A stretch of 64,000 nt of DNA from Thermomonas sp. GTDB lineage: Bacteria; Pseudomonadota; Gammaproteobacteria; Xanthomonadales; Xanthomonadaceae. Shown one piece after another: positions 17,966-28,360 of the stretch (positions within the stretch are counted from its first letter, which is position 1; every line of letters begins with the position of its first letter). Location: positions 1-64,000 of the forward strand of contig NZ_JAHRWW010000024.1 of NCBI RefSeq assembly GCF_019104945.1, read 5' to 3'. Both the position numbers and the translations under genes were made by a program. Below the pieces are notes generated by a model, which saw nothing but the letters and a program-made list of their open reading frames with translations, had not been told where the DNA came from and ran no database searches.

Positions 17966-18997
17966 ATGGACGAGAACAAAAAGCGCGCGCTTGCTGCCGC
18001 CCTAGGCCAAATCGAACGCCAGTTCGGCAAGGGCTCGGTGATGCGCATGGGCGACCGCACGGTTGAAGCGGTAGAAACCGTGGGCACCGGCTCGTTGATG
18101 CTCGATATTGCCCTCGGCATTGGTGGCCTGCCGAAGGGGCGCGTGGTGGAAATCTACGGGCCGGAATCTTCAGGTAAAACCACACTTACCCTGCAGGCGA
18201 TTGCCGAATGCCAAAAGCTGGGCGGTACTTGCGCCTTTATCGATGCCGAGCACGCGCTAGACCCTGTGTATGCGCAGAAGCTGGGCGTCAATCTAGATGA
18301 CCTGTATCTGTCGCAGCCCGATACTGGCGAGCAGGCGCTGGAAATCGCCGACATGCTGGTGCGCTCCAACGCGGTGGATATGGTGGTGGTGGACTCGGTA
18401 GCCGCACTTACACCCAAGGCTGAAATTGAAGGCGAGATGGGCGACCAACTGCCCGGCCTGCAGGCCCGCCTGATGAGCCAAGCACTGCGTAAGCTGACCG
18501 GCAATATCAAGCGCAGCAATACGCTGGTGATCTTCATCAACCAGCTGCGCATGAAGATCGGCGTGATGATGCCGGGGCAAAGCCCGGAAGTGACCACCGG
18601 CGGCAATGCGCTGAAGTTCTACGCCTCGGTGCGCCTGGATATTCGGCGTATTGGCTCGATCAAAAAGGGCGATGAAATCATCGGCAATCAGACCCGCATC
18701 AAAGTGGTCAAAAACAAGCTGGCGCCTCCGTTCAAGCAGGTTGTCACGGAGATTTTGTACGGCGAAGGCATCTCGCGCGAAGGCGAGCTGATCGACATGG
18801 GCGTGGACGCCAAACTGGTAGAAAAAGCCGGTGCTTGGTACAGCTACGACGGCGAGAAAATTGGCCAGGGTAAAGAAAATGCGCGCCAATACTTCAAAGA
18901 AAACCCGGAAGCCGCAAAGCGCCTAGAAGCCGCGCTGCGCGAGAAGTTTGTGCCACAAGAAGCCTCGCGCGATGAAGGCGAGGGCAGCGACGAATGA
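17966..18997 (+). CDS. recA: Recombinase RecA
   Basis: 343 residues. The Walker A motif is [13 protein letters not shown], Walker B is [14 protein letters not shown], and the L2 DNA-binding loop is around [20 protein letters not shown], then [22 protein letters not shown] precedes the ATG with good spacing. RecA filaments promote homologous recombination and LexA self-cleavage. The 172 bases between lexA and recA contain no sequence matching TTAG-N6-TACTA, so SOS induction may come from the lexA promoter or from a diverged site. recX overlaps the stop. Confidence 0.97.
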   Translation: MDENKKRALAAALGQIERQFGKGSVMRMGDRTVEAVETVGTGSLMLDIALGIGGLPKGRVVEIYGPESSGKTTLTLQAIAECQKLGGTCAFIDAEHALDPVYAQKLGVNLDDLYLSQPDTGEQALEIADMLVRSNAVDMVVVDSVAALTPKAEIEGEMGDQLPGLQARLMSQALRKLTGNIKRSNTLVIFINQLRMKIGVMMPGQSPEVTTGGNALKFYASVRLDIRRIGSIKKGDEIIGNQTRIKVVKNKLAPPFKQVVTEILYGEGISREGELIDMGVDAKLVEKAGAWYSYDGEKIGQGKENARQYFKENPEAAKRLEAALREKFVPQEASRDEGEGSDE

Positions 18998-19491
18998 TGG
19001 CAACGGACGGCGATGGCGATGCAGACACCTCGTCAGTGGGGCGTCGTCGTCGCCGTCCGGAACCCACACCAACCCAGCGCGCACTATCTTTGCTGACTAG
19101 GCGCGAACACTCCCGCGTTGAATTAGAACGCAAGCTACTGCAACGTGGCGTAGAGGCCGGGCTTGCGATGGAGGCGATCAACCGGCTTACCGAGGCTGGT
19201 TGGCAAAACGATGCGCGGTTTGCCGCGTCCTTGGTGCGCAGTCGCGCGGAAAGCGGTTACGGGCCACTGTATGTCCGTGCTGAGCTGAAAACCCACGGTC
19301 TGCCTTCGGCGCAGATTGATGAAGCGCTGGAGGCCTATGAGGGCGACTGGCTGGAGAATATGCGGCACCTGCTTGAGCGCCGCTACCCGCAGGCCGCGGA
19401 GTCGCGCGAGGTGCAGCGCAAAGCCATCGATTTTCTGCTGCGGCGTGGGTTTGCGCTGGAGCTTATTTATCGCGTGCTCCGCGAAGAGTGA
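18994..19491 (+). CDS. recX: RecA regulator RecX
   Basis: 165 residues. Three-helix repeats typical of RecX are visible: [39 protein letters not shown] and [19 protein letters not shown]. RecX caps and limits RecA filaments. The ATG overlaps the recA stop by 4 bases (a second Met codon follows at once), so translation is coupled. This order is conserved in Xanthomonadaceae. Confidence 0.93.
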   Translation: MMATDGDGDADTSSVGRRRRRPEPTPTQRALSLLTRREHSRVELERKLLQRGVEAGLAMEAINRLTEAGWQNDARFAASLVRSRAESGYGPLYVRAELKTHGLPSAQIDEALEAYEGDWLENMRHLLERRYPQAAESREVQRKAIDFLLRRGFALELIYRVLREE

Positions 19492-19544
19492 ATGCGTGGC
19501 CGGGATGTGAAGCCGCGCGGCCCAGAATGCGCGATAATCCGCAA

Positions 19545-20321
19545 ATGACTATCAATCTGAAAACCCCGGCTGAAATCGAAAAAATGCGCATCTCTGGCCG
19601 TTTGGCCGCCGAGGTGCTGCAAATGATCACGGAACACGTCAAACCCGGCGTGACCACCGAAGAGCTCGATCGCATCTGCTATGACTACATCGTCAACGTG
19701 CAGGGCGCGATTCCGGCCAACGTTGGCTACCGCGGCTATCCGAAGACGCTGTGCACCTCCGTCAATAATGTGATCTGCCATGGCATCCCCAGCGAAGCCA
19801 AGGTGCTTAAAGACGGCGATATCATGAACATCGACGTGACCGTGATCAAAGACGGTTGGCACGGTGATACCAGCCGCATGTACTACGTTGGCACACCGTC
19901 GGTAATGGCTAAACGGCTGGTTGAAGTGACCCGCGAAGCCATGTTCCGTGGTATCCGTGCGGTAAAGCCCGGTGCAACGCTGGGGGATATCGGCCACGCC
20001 ATTCAAAGCTATGCGGAAGAAAACCGGTTTTCTGTGGTGCGCGAATACTGCGGCCACGGCATTGGCAAGGTCTATCACGATGACCCGCAAGTGCTGCATT
20101 ACGGCAAGCCGGGCGAAGGTTTGGTGCTCAAAGAAGGCATGACATTCACCATCGAGCCGATGATCAACGAAGGCGCGCGGCATACGCGGTTGCTGCCCGA
20201 TGGTTGGACGGTGGTCACCAAAGACCGCAAGTTGTCGGCGCAGTGGGAGCACATGATCGTTGTGACCCGTGATGGGGCTGAAATTTTGACCCGCGTGCCG
20301 GGTGACGATAACGATCTGTGA
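19545..20321 (+). CDS. map: Methionine aminopeptidase, type I
   Basis: 258 residues from the ATG giving MTINLKTPAEIEKMRISGRL. An in-frame ATG further upstream lacks conservation. Metal ligands are visible in MNIDVTVIKDGWHGDTSRMY (two Asp), YCGHGIGKVYHDD (His), FTIEPMINEG (Glu) and SAQWEHMIVV (Glu). It removes the initiator Met from nascent proteins. The stop overlaps the glnD GTG start (GTGA), so the two are coupled. Confidence 0.96.
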   Translation: MTINLKTPAEIEKMRISGRLAAEVLQMITEHVKPGVTTEELDRICYDYIVNVQGAIPANVGYRGYPKTLCTSVNNVICHGIPSEAKVLKDGDIMNIDVTVIKDGWHGDTSRMYYVGTPSVMAKRLVEVTREAMFRGIRAVKPGATLGDIGHAIQSYAEENRFSVVREYCGHGIGKVYHDDPQVLHYGKPGEGLVLKEGMTFTIEPMINEGARHTRLLPDGWTVVTKDRKLSAQWEHMIVVTRDGAEILTRVPGDDNDL

Positions 20322-22927
20322 GTACGCAGCCGGGAGATGCCGCGCCCGCATGTGACGACGCCGCTTGGGCTGTTGCGGCGCGGCAGGCTCTGGCGGCAAC
20401 GGATGCCAAATTGGCGCGCCGGTTTGATGCCGGGGCTCCCGCCGACCGCTTAGTTGCGCTGCGTGCGCGTGCGGTAGATGTGCAGGTGCGCGCCGCATGG
20501 TGGTGCTGTTTTCCAAATGATGCACCGTTAGCGTTGTTTGCCGTTGGCGGCTATGGGCGCGGCGAACTGTTTCCGCAGTCGGATATTGATCTTCTCGTTT
20601 TGGCCGAGCCGCACGAGCAGCATCTCTGGCGCGATCAGCTTGAGCGTTTCGTGGCCATGCTGTGGAATGCAGGGCTTGCCGCCAGCCAAGCTGTGCGTTC
20701 CTTGCAGGAGTGCACGGAGGCTGCGGGTGATCTTACTGTGCTCACCGCGCTGATGGAGGCGCGCGCGCTGTGTGCGGGCGAGACAATAGCGCAACAGCTT
20801 CAGCAGGCCATCGCAGCAGAGCGCGTGTGGCCTGCGAAGGCCTATTTTGACGCGAAGTGTGAAGAACAGCGGCTGCGGCACGTGCGCTTTGGCGATACGT
20901 CGGACAATCTTGAACCGAATTTGAAAGACGGGCCGGGTGGGTTGCGTGATCTGCACACACTGGGTTGGCTCGCGCTGCGTAGCTTTGGCGTGCGCCATCT
21001 GGATAAGCTCATTGAACTTGGGCGGATCGGCTGGGACGAGGCTGCGGCATTGGAACGTGAGCGCCGCGCGCTGTGCCGCCTGCGTTTTGGTTTGCATCTG
21101 GTTGCAGGGCGCCGCGAAGAGCGGCTGCGCTTTGATTACCAAAAACTTTTGGCCGAGCGCTTAGGCTATTGCGATGATGCAGACGCGCTTGCGGTTGAGC
21201 GCATGATGCAGGGCTTTTACCGCAGCGCGGCGCTGGTGCGCAGGATCGGTGATCGGCTGTTGCAGCGGTTTGACGAATACTTTGAAGGCGCTTCAAAACC
21301 AGAGCTGATCGATGGGCATTTTGAAAGCCGTGGCGGCTATCTAGCGGCAAGCGCAACGGGTTGGCTGCAGCAAAACCCTGCCCATGTCTTTGCACTTTAT
21401 GCCGCATGGGCGGCGCACCCGGAGCTGCGCGGGCTGCACTCAGAAACGGCGCGCGAGCTTGCACAAGAGTTGGAGCAAGTGCCCGCCTACGAGCAGGCGA
21501 GTGCAGAGTTACGCGATGCATTTTTACAGCTTTTGCGCGGCCCACAGCCGGTACTGACACTTGAGCGTATGGCGCGCGCGGGCGTGCTGGCACGCTGGAT
21601 TCCGGCGTTTCAAAAAGTCTCCGGGCGCATGCAGTTCGACTTATTCCATGTCTTCACCGTCGATCAGCACACGCTGGCGGTGCTGCGCAATATGGCGAGC
21701 TTTTCCAGCACAGATTCAGATGCACGTTTTTCCATTGCGCAGCAAGTGTGGCCATCATTGCGTAAGCCGGAATTATTGCTGCTGGCGGGGTTATTTCACG
21801 ATATTGGCAAGGGCCGCGGTGGCGATCATTCGCAGTTGGGCGCGGTGGATGCGCGTGCGTTTTGCGAAGCCCATGGGTTGTCTGAAGCCGATACCGCGCT
21901 GGTGGAATGGCTGGTGCAGCAGCACTTGCTCATGTCTTCAACCGCACAAAAGCAAGATATTACCGACCCCGACGTGATCCATCGGTTTGCAGAAACCGTT
22001 GCCGATCGGCAGCGCTTGGATTACCTCTATCTGCTCACCTGCGCCGATATTGCGGGGACTTCACCGAAGCTCTGGAATAGCTGGAAAGACCGGCTGCTCG
22101 CAGACCTGCACACGGCAACGCGTCTTGCATTGCGGCGCGGGCTTGGGCATCCGGTGGCCGCGAATGAGCGCATCGAAGAAAACCGCGAAGCGGCGCGTAT
22201 TTTGCTGCAAGCGGCGGGTGAGGAAGAGGCCAGCATCACCGCACTATTTGCGCGCATGCCGCAAGAGACCTTCTTGCGCAGCCGTCCGGATCAGATCGCT
22301 TGGCAGGCCACAGCGCTGCATACGGCCGACGAAGGCGATGCCGTTGTTGCGGTGCGCGCTATGCCGGGACGCGATGGTCGCGATGGGCTGGATTTACTGG
22401 TGCATATGCCCGACCAAGACGGCCTGTTTGCGGCCATAGTCATTGCGCTGGATCGTTTGGGTATGAGCGTGCTGCAGGCGCGTGTGCTGGACGGGCCTAA
22501 CGGCACAATTTTCGATACTTTCCACGTTCTGCCGGTGGATGCACGACAAGCCCCAGAGCCAACGCATCTGGCGCAGTCGCTGGCGCGCGCCTTGGCGGGT
22601 GATGTGGCGCATATGCGGCCGGCCAAGCGGAGCCAGCCGCGCCACATGCGCCACTTTCGCATTCCTCCGCAATTGGACTTTACCGACATTGCGGGCGGTA
22701 CCCGCATCGGGCTGATTTGCAACGACCGCCCCGGCCTGCTGGCCGACGTGGCACGCGTGCTGCGTGAACAACGGTTGCGTGTGCACGATGCGCGCATCGC
22801 CACCTTCGGCGAGCGCGCGGAAGACTTGCTGCTGGTCAGCGACGAACACAACCAACCCCTTACGCCTGAGCAATGCGCCGCGTTGCGCACTGCTTTACTG
22901 GCCACTCTTGATGGAGAACAAAAATGA
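20318..22927 (+). CDS. glnD: Bifunctional uridylyltransferase/uridylyl-removing enzyme
   Basis: 869 residues, normal for GlnD. The domain order is nucleotidyltransferase ([19 protein letters not shown] near residue 72), HD phosphohydrolase ([18 protein letters not shown] near residue 493), then two ACT domains ([16 protein letters not shown], then [18 protein letters not shown]). It senses glutamine and modifies PII proteins, controlling nitrogen assimilation. The GTG start overlaps map and the stop overlaps dapD. Confidence 0.96.
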   Translation: MSTQPGDAAPACDDAAWAVAARQALAATDAKLARRFDAGAPADRLVALRARAVDVQVRAAWWCCFPNDAPLALFAVGGYGRGELFPQSDIDLLVLAEPHEQHLWRDQLERFVAMLWNAGLAASQAVRSLQECTEAAGDLTVLTALMEARALCAGETIAQQLQQAIAAERVWPAKAYFDAKCEEQRLRHVRFGDTSDNLEPNLKDGPGGLRDLHTLGWLALRSFGVRHLDKLIELGRIGWDEAAALERERRALCRLRFGLHLVAGRREERLRFDYQKLLAERLGYCDDADALAVERMMQGFYRSAALVRRIGDRLLQRFDEYFEGASKPELIDGHFESRGGYLAASATGWLQQNPAHVFALYAAWAAHPELRGLHSETARELAQELEQVPAYEQASAELRDAFLQLLRGPQPVLTLERMARAGVLARWIPAFQKVSGRMQFDLFHVFTVDQHTLAVLRNMASFSSTDSDARFSIAQQVWPSLRKPELLLLAGLFHDIGKGRGGDHSQLGAVDARAFCEAHGLSEADTALVEWLVQQHLLMSSTAQKQDITDPDVIHRFAETVADRQRLDYLYLLTCADIAGTSPKLWNSWKDRLLADLHTATRLALRRGLGHPVAANERIEENREAARILLQAAGEEEASITALFARMPQETFLRSRPDQIAWQATALHTADEGDAVVAVRAMPGRDGRDGLDLLVHMPDQDGLFAAIVIALDRLGMSVLQARVLDGPNGTIFDTFHVLPVDARQAPEPTHLAQSLARALAGDVAHMRPAKRSQPRHMRHFRIPPQLDFTDIAGGTRIGLICNDRPGLLADVARVLREQRLRVHDARIATFGERAEDLLLVSDEHNQPLTPEQCAALRTALLATLDGEQK

Positions 22928-23769
22928 CGGATACCAATCTTGATGCGCTGCGCCACACGCTTGAAGACGCGTGGGAGCGCCGCGCCGACCTCACCGCAGA
23001 CGATATCGCCACGCGTGTGCGCCCGGCAGTGGATCAGGCTATTGCAGGCTTAGAGCAAGGTAGCCTGCGTGTAGCCGAACCGGATGGCAGTGGCGGTTGG
23101 CAGGTCAACCAGTGGTTGAAAAAAGCGGTGCTGCTGTATTTTCGCACCCAAGATATGGCCCTGATCGATGCCGCGCCGTCGCCGTACTGGGACAAGGTGC
23201 CGTCGCGCTTTGCTGGTTTTGATGAGGCCGCGTTCCGTGCGCAGGGCGTGCGCGTGGTGCCGGGCGCGGTGGCGCGCGCGGGCAGCCATATCGGCCGCGA
23301 CGTGGTGCTGATGCCCAGCTTCGTCAACATCGGTGCGTATGTTGGCGAGGGCACGATGGTGGATACCTGGGCCACGGTGGGCAGCTGCGCGCAGATCGGT
23401 AAGGGCGTACACCTGTCCGGTGGCGTCGGCATCGGCGGCGTGCTGGAGCCGTTGCAGGCTGGCCCCACGATTATTGAAGACCACTGCTTCATCGGTGCGC
23501 GTTCGGAAGTGGTGGAAGGCTTCGTGGTGGGCCATCACAGCGTGGTCGGCATGGGCGTGTTCCTCGGCCAGAGCACCCGCATCTACAATCGCGCTACGGG
23601 TGAAGTGAGCTACGGCAGCGTGCCGCCATACAGCGTGGTGGTGTCTGGCTCGCTACCGGCCGCCGATGGCAGCCATTCGCTGTATTGCGCAGTGATCGTT
23701 AAGCAGGTGGACGAGAAGACCCGCAGCAAAACTTCGGTCAACGAGTTGCTGCGCGGCTTGGCGGATTAA
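22924..23769 (+). CDS. dapD: Tetrahydrodipicolinate N-succinyltransferase
   Basis: 281 residues. The C-terminal left-handed beta-helix with hexapeptide repeats is visible ([20 protein letters not shown], then [20 protein letters not shown] and [15 protein letters not shown]). It transfers succinyl from succinyl-CoA in the lysine/meso-diaminopimelate pathway. The ATG overlaps the glnD stop (ATGA) and GGAG precedes it. Together with dapE downstream it forms the succinylase branch. Confidence 0.96.
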   Translation: MTDTNLDALRHTLEDAWERRADLTADDIATRVRPAVDQAIAGLEQGSLRVAEPDGSGGWQVNQWLKKAVLLYFRTQDMALIDAAPSPYWDKVPSRFAGFDEAAFRAQGVRVVPGAVARAGSHIGRDVVLMPSFVNIGAYVGEGTMVDTWATVGSCAQIGKGVHLSGGVGIGGVLEPLQAGPTIIEDHCFIGARSEVVEGFVVGHHSVVGMGVFLGQSTRIYNRATGEVSYGSVPPYSVVVSGSLPAADGSHSLYCAVIVKQVDEKTRSKTSVNELLRGLAD

Positions 23770-23792
23770 GCCCCACGCCAACAAACTCGCAG

Positions 23793-23904
23793 AGTCACTG
23801 CCGCCCCACGCACTCAATCGACCTTCGGTGGCATGGATGCCGCCGAGGAGCCTACATGGATGTACTTGCGGCGTGTCGAGTGAGTGCGTGGGGCGGCAGT
23901 GACT
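23793..23904. repeat. Large inverted repeat element enclosing a REP-like core
   Basis: Two 30-base arms (23793-23822 and 23875-23904) are inverted copies with a single mismatch. The 52-base centre contains GGCATGGATGCCGCCGAGGA followed by GCCTACATGGATGTACTTGC, a sequence type familiar from extragenic repeats of Xanthomonadaceae and pseudomonads. It lies between dapD and the CocE gene and can fold into one long cruciform or RNA hairpin. Confidence 0.8.
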
Positions 23905-23984
23905 GGTCGGGAGCATGACTTCCGGCAGAAGCCTGTATTCTTTTAGCGTGCACCATACGGGGATACCCTTGGGGATTGGGCGAC

Positions 23985-25874
23985 ATGAAAACACCATTGC
24001 TGGTCTTGGCGTTAACTGCAGCGCTTGCTGCCACCGCCGCGCATTCTGCGCCGGATTATTCACGCTATAGCGATGACGGTATTCGCGCTGAGCTTGCTGA
24101 AATTTCGCAAGTAGATACTGCGCTGCTGATGCCTATGCGCGACGGCATTGGTTTGTCCACCAATATCTGGCGGCCCAAAGGTGCCACAGGCCCGCTACCC
24201 ACAATTTTGTGGAAGACGCCATATAACGAGCATGTGATCGGCGGTATGACCGCGCGCTTTGCATTAGAAGCGGTGCGCAATGGCTATGCATTTATTGTGC
24301 AAAACGAACGCGGTCGCTACTTCAGCCAAGGCAAATATGAAATTTTGGGTTACCCACAAACCGACGGCTACGACACGCTGAGCTGGATCGCCAAACAGCC
24401 GTGGTCGAATGGGAAAGTGGGTACGCTGGGGTGTTCCTCGTCCGCAGAATGGCAGCTCGCACTTGCGGCGATGAATCACCCCGCGCATGCGGCGATGGTG
24501 CCGATGGCCGCAGGTGCAGGGATCGGTAAAGTAGGGCCGTTCTGGGAACAGGGTAATTTCTACACCGGCGGTGTGCCGCGCACTCTGTTTGGCGTGTGGA
24601 TGTACGGCGTGGATAACCCCATGCGTGCCGAGTTGCCGCAAAACCTGACCGGGCCGATGCGCGCGCGCGTTGCGCAGTACAACACGTTGGATGCCAAGAA
24701 GCCTGCGGTGAATTGGCAGAAACATATTTGGGACCTTCCCTATGCCGATCTGATTTCTTCGCTGGGCGAACCGGCAGGGACGTTTGATGCGTTGATCAAA
24801 CGCGGCCCCGGCGACCCGGCGTGGAAAACCGGTGGCCTGTATGACGACAGCATGGGCTGGGGCGTTCCGGCGCTTTGGTTCAATAGCTGGTACGACGTTT
24901 CTATCGGCCCGAACATGGCGCTGTATAACCACGCGCGCAGCGTAAATTCGGATGCGGAGGCCAGCGCGAACCAATACGCGGTCATCGGCCCGAACCCGCA
25001 CTGCGCGTTTCAGCGGCTGTCGGAAAACTACAAAGTAGGCGATCGCGATATGGGCGATGCGCGCTTCCCAGTCGATCAACAAATTTTTGCGTTCTTCGAC
25101 CGTTGGCTGAAAAACCAGCCCAAGGCGTTCCCCGCCAACACACCGCCGGTGCGCTATTTCACCATGGGTGCCAACCGCTGGCAGTCGGACACGCAGTGGC
25201 CGCCGAAAGCGGTCAAACAGGTGCGGATGTACCTGCATTCGGATGGTAAGGCCAACTCGCTGTATGGTGACGGCACGCTGAGCTTCGCCGCGCCTACCGG
25301 CGGTGAGGTGGAAGACCGCTACCGCTACGACCCCGCCAACCCAGTGCAAACCATCGGTGGCGGCGACTGCTGCAACGGTGGGTTGGTGGTGGCTGGTGCG
25401 TTTGATCAGCGCCCGATTGAGGTGCGTAATGACGTCTTGGTGTACACCAGTGAGCCGCTGAAAGAGCCCATGGAAGTCACCGGTTTTGTTAACGCGGTGC
25501 TGCATATTTCATCCAGTGCCCCGGACACCGATTTTGCGGTGAAGCTGGTGGACGTGGATACCGACGGCACGGCGTGGATCATCGGTGACACCATGTTGCG
25601 TGCGCGTTATCGCGATAGTTACGTCAAGCCAGAGTTGATGGAAGCGGGCAAGGTCTATACGCTGAAACCCACGCCGATGACCACCTCGATCCAGTTCGGC
25701 AAAGGCCACCGTATTCGGGTGGAAATCACCAGTTCAAACTTCCCTAAATTTGCGCGCAATCTCAATACTGGCGGCGCAAATGAAACCGAAAAAGTGGGCC
25801 GAATCGCTGACAACGCCGTGCACCATTCGCCCGATGCAGCGAGCTATATCGAACTACCAGTAGTGAAACGCTAA
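23985..25874 (+). CDS. CocE/NonD family hydrolase, exported
   Basis: 629 residues with a signal peptide (LLVLALTAALAATAAHSA). The N-terminal alpha/beta-hydrolase of the X-Pro dipeptidyl-peptidase S15 type is seen in MRDGIGLSTNIWRPKG, TILWKTPYNEHV and VQNERGRYFSQGKYE. The nucleophile elbow is GTLGCSSSAEWQLA. The C-terminal jelly-roll domain (PMEVTGFVNAVLHISSSAPD, then TDFAVKLVDVDTDG) is typical of CocE. Family members cleave esters or N-acyl bonds, and the substrate is unknown. It interrupts the usual dapD-arsC-dapE order. The stop overlaps the next ATG by one base. Confidence 0.87.
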   Translation: MKTPLLVLALTAALAATAAHSAPDYSRYSDDGIRAELAEISQVDTALLMPMRDGIGLSTNIWRPKGATGPLPTILWKTPYNEHVIGGMTARFALEAVRNGYAFIVQNERGRYFSQGKYEILGYPQTDGYDTLSWIAKQPWSNGKVGTLGCSSSAEWQLALAAMNHPAHAAMVPMAAGAGIGKVGPFWEQGNFYTGGVPRTLFGVWMYGVDNPMRAELPQNLTGPMRARVAQYNTLDAKKPAVNWQKHIWDLPYADLISSLGEPAGTFDALIKRGPGDPAWKTGGLYDDSMGWGVPALWFNSWYDVSIGPNMALYNHARSVNSDAEASANQYAVIGPNPHCAFQRLSENYKVGDRDMGDARFPVDQQIFAFFDRWLKNQPKAFPANTPPVRYFTMGANRWQSDTQWPPKAVKQVRMYLHSDGKANSLYGDGTLSFAAPTGGEVEDRYRYDPANPVQTIGGGDCCNGGLVVAGAFDQRPIEVRNDVLVYTSEPLKEPMEVTGFVNAVLHISSSAPDTDFAVKLVDVDTDGTAWIIGDTMLRARYRDSYVKPELMEAGKVYTLKPTPMTTSIQFGKGHRIRVEITSSNFPKFARNLNTGGANETEKVGRIADNAVHHSPDAASYIELPVVKR

Positions 25875-26233
25875 TGACCACGCTGTACGGATTAAAAAAT
25901 TGCGATACCTGTAAAAAAGCGCAGAACTGGTTGAAGCGCTTCGGCGTGGAATACCGCTTTGTGGATTATCGCGACGAGCGCCAAACGCCGGAAACACTAC
26001 TGGCCTGGAAGGATGCGGCGGGTGGCTGGGAGAGCTTGATCAACAAATCCTCAACGACGTGGCGGCAGTTGCCGCCCAACCGCAAAACACCGGGCAGCGA
26101 TGCCGAATGGAAACTACTTCTAAAAGAATATCCGCAGTTGATCCGCCGCCCGGTGGTGGTACTTGATGATGGCCGCGTGTCGCAAGGGTTTAGCGATAAT
26201 GGGTTCAAAAAATTATTTGGAGTGGGCGCGTGA
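25874..26233 (+). CDS. ArsC/Spx-family protein (YffB-like)
   Basis: 119 residues with the thioredoxin-fold ArsC signature [20 protein letters not shown] near the N-terminus and [16 protein letters not shown] near the C-terminus. It has the CxxC form of the YffB subgroup, so it is unlikely to be a true arsenate reductase. A gene of this type commonly precedes dapE in proteobacteria. It overlaps the CocE stop by one base and the dapE GTG by four. Its exact role is unknown. Confidence 0.88.
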   Translation: MTTLYGLKNCDTCKKAQNWLKRFGVEYRFVDYRDERQTPETLLAWKDAAGGWESLINKSSTTWRQLPPNRKTPGSDAEWKLLLKEYPQLIRRPVVVLDDGRVSQGFSDNGFKKLFGVGA

Positions 26234-27366
26234 GTGAGGTGGTTCAGTTGACCTGCGCGCTGATTGCGCGGCCGTCGATCACGCCGGACGATGCTGGCTG
26301 CCAAGCAATGATCGCGCAGCGCTTGCAGGCGGCGGGCTTTGCCATCGAACACCTACGCTTTGGCGATGTGGACAATCTTTGGGCCACCCATGGCGAGGGC
26401 GACGGCCCGGTGCTGGTGCTGCTGGGGCATACCGACGTGGTGCCACCGGGGCCGCGTGAGGCGTGGGCGTCTGATCCATTTGTGCCCGAAGTACGCGATG
26501 GTGTGCTGTACGGGCGCGGCGCGGCGGATATGAAGTCCGGCGTGGCCGCGTTTGTGGTGGCGCTGGAGCAGTTCGTCACCGCGCATCCGCAGCACCCGGG
26601 CAAGGTCGCCCTGCTGCTGACCTCGGATGAAGAAGGCGATGCGCTCGACGGCGTGCGTAAGGTGGCCGATGCGTTTCGCGTGCGCGGTGAGCGCATCGAT
26701 TGGTGCATCACCGGCGAGCCTTCGTCGAAAGAAGTTTTAGGCGATCTGCTGCGGGTGGGACGGCGCGGCAGCCTGTCGGCTACGCTCACTGTGCACGGCG
26801 TGCAGGGGCATGTGGCTTATCCGGAAAAAGCGCGCAACCCGATCCATCAGGCGGCACCAGCATTGGCGGCCCTGACCGCGCGGCAGTGGGATGCAGGCTA
26901 TGAAAGCTTCCCGCCCACCAGTCTGCAAATCTCCAATATCCATGCCGGCACCGGCGCGAATAATGTGATCCCGGGCGAGCTGCAGGTGTTGTTCAACCTG
27001 CGCTACAACCCGCACTGGACGGCAGAAAAATTGGAAGCCGAATGCGAGGCGATCCTGCGCGCACACGGGCTGGACTACGCCATCCATTGGCATCGCAGCG
27101 GCGAGCCGTTCTACACCCCAGAAGGCCCACTGCGTAGCGCGGCGCGCGCGGTGTTGGCAGAATTTTCCGGCAACGCACCGGAAGAGAGTACTGGCGGTGG
27201 CACCTCGGATGCGCGCTTCATTGCTCCATTGGGCGCGCACTGCATCGAGATCGGCCCGGTCAACGCCAGCATCCACAAAGTAGATGAAAACGTGCGCGTG
27301 GCCGATCTGGAGCGCCTGCCGATGCTGTATCTGCAGTTGATGGAACGGTTGTTGGCTACTGCGTAG
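26230..27366 (+). CDS. dapE: Succinyl-diaminopimelate desuccinylase
   Basis: 378 residues, M20 metallopeptidase family. Zn ligands and catalytic residues are seen in [11 protein letters not shown] (His, Asp), [15 protein letters not shown] (Asp), [14 protein letters not shown] (two Glu) and GGGTSDARF. The dimerisation domain contains [20 protein letters not shown]. It releases succinate to give LL-diaminopimelate. The GTG start overlaps the arsC-like stop. The 3' end overlaps the convergent GH18 gene by 11 bases. Confidence 0.95.
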   Translation: MSEVVQLTCALIARPSITPDDAGCQAMIAQRLQAAGFAIEHLRFGDVDNLWATHGEGDGPVLVLLGHTDVVPPGPREAWASDPFVPEVRDGVLYGRGAADMKSGVAAFVVALEQFVTAHPQHPGKVALLLTSDEEGDALDGVRKVADAFRVRGERIDWCITGEPSSKEVLGDLLRVGRRGSLSATLTVHGVQGHVAYPEKARNPIHQAAPALAALTARQWDAGYESFPPTSLQISNIHAGTGANNVIPGELQVLFNLRYNPHWTAEKLEAECEAILRAHGLDYAIHWHRSGEPFYTPEGPLRSAARAVLAEFSGNAPEESTGGGTSDARFIAPLGAHCIEIGPVNASIHKVDENVRVADLERLPMLYLQLMERLLATA

Positions 27367-28342
27367 CCTGCTTCCCACGCAGCTTCAGCATCGCATCCCA
27401 CGTAGCATCGCTGCGCCAGCCGGGGGCGGGAAGCTGAAGATCCCAGAGGGCAACGCCCGCACCGAGCTTGTGCGCTTCTTCGATATGAGAGGCCGCATCA
27501 GTTTCTTTGCCCGCATCCCCCCAGCGGTCGGCCCATGTGGGCTGGCCAAGAATAATTTGATCCACACGATAACCGTGCTTTTGCCCCCAGCCTAGCTGCC
27601 AGCTGTATTTGAACAGGGCAGCGCCCTTGGCGCAGATGCTGCCGCCTTCGGGAGTGAAGGTGGTGGTGCTGGCTTCGTAGAGGTCTTGGTAGCCCATGCT
27701 GTGGATGCTATCGACGTGTTCTTTCCAGTCTTCCCACCACGCCATATTGGGCGCGTTGTAGCAGGGGCTGTGGAACGAGTCGATGGTGAGCAGTTTGCCG
27801 CTTGGGCGTAGCTTGGCCGACAGTGTGCGAACGAAATCTGCAAACGCGGCGCGGTCGGCGCTGAAATCGCCGTTGCCTTCAAAATCAAGGTCGATGCCGT
27901 CGAGCTGGTGGCGCTGCATTTCTTGCACCATGGCATCGGCAAATGCATCACGGTTGTCGCGAAACGCGCGCAGCGCCAGCGGCCAATCCCATACCAGTGT
28001 GGTTTCAGAATTGTTGTACACGGTGAGCAGCACCTTGATGCCGCGCGCATGCGCCCAGTCACGCACGCGGGCGATCGCGTCGGGTGATAGCGCGCTTCCG
28101 TCTTTACCCGCCGGTGCGAGCACAAGGCTGCGGCCGTCGGCGCTGGGGTTCCAAAATTGCAGGCCAATGCGGGTTAATGCTTGGCCAATTTTTGGGTTGG
28201 CGTTAAGGGCTTCCATGCTGGCCTCCACACCGTAGGCAGGCACCCAGCCCATCACTTGAGGGGCGTGCGGGGTGTCGCTGGCCACTGCACTACAGGCAAG
28301 GCTGGCGATAAACAGGGATGCCGCTAAGAGGGAAATTCGCAT
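27356..28342 (-). CDS. Glycoside hydrolase family 18 protein, exported
   Basis: 328 residues with a signal peptide ([18 protein letters not shown]). The GH18 catalytic signature DGxDxDxE is present as [15 protein letters not shown]. Other TIM-barrel segments are [12 protein letters not shown] and [11 protein letters not shown]. It would cleave N-acetylglucosamine-containing glycans such as chitin or a peptidoglycan-like polymer in the periplasm or outside the cell. No chitin-binding domain is visible, so the substrate is open. It is downstream of the penicillin-acylase-like gene on the same strand. Confidence 0.85.
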   Translation of the reverse strand: MRISLLAASLFIASLACSAVASDTPHAPQVMGWVPAYGVEASMEALNANPKIGQALTRIGLQFWNPSADGRSLVLAPAGKDGSALSPDAIARVRDWAHARGIKVLLTVYNNSETTLVWDWPLALRAFRDNRDAFADAMVQEMQRHQLDGIDLDFEGNGDFSADRAAFADFVRTLSAKLRPSGKLLTIDSFHSPCYNAPNMAWWEDWKEHVDSIHSMGYQDLYEASTTTFTPEGGSICAKGAALFKYSWQLGWGQKHGYRVDQIILGQPTWADRWGDAGKETDAASHIEEAHKLGAGVALWDLQLPAPGWRSDATWDAMLKLRGKQATQ

Positions 28343-28360
28343 ATCAATCCTTGAAAAAAG

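Noticed and set aside
24264..25505. 413-codon minus-strand frame inside the CocE gene
   Set aside because: Mirror of the codon bias of the CocE coding strand; no domain or start signal.
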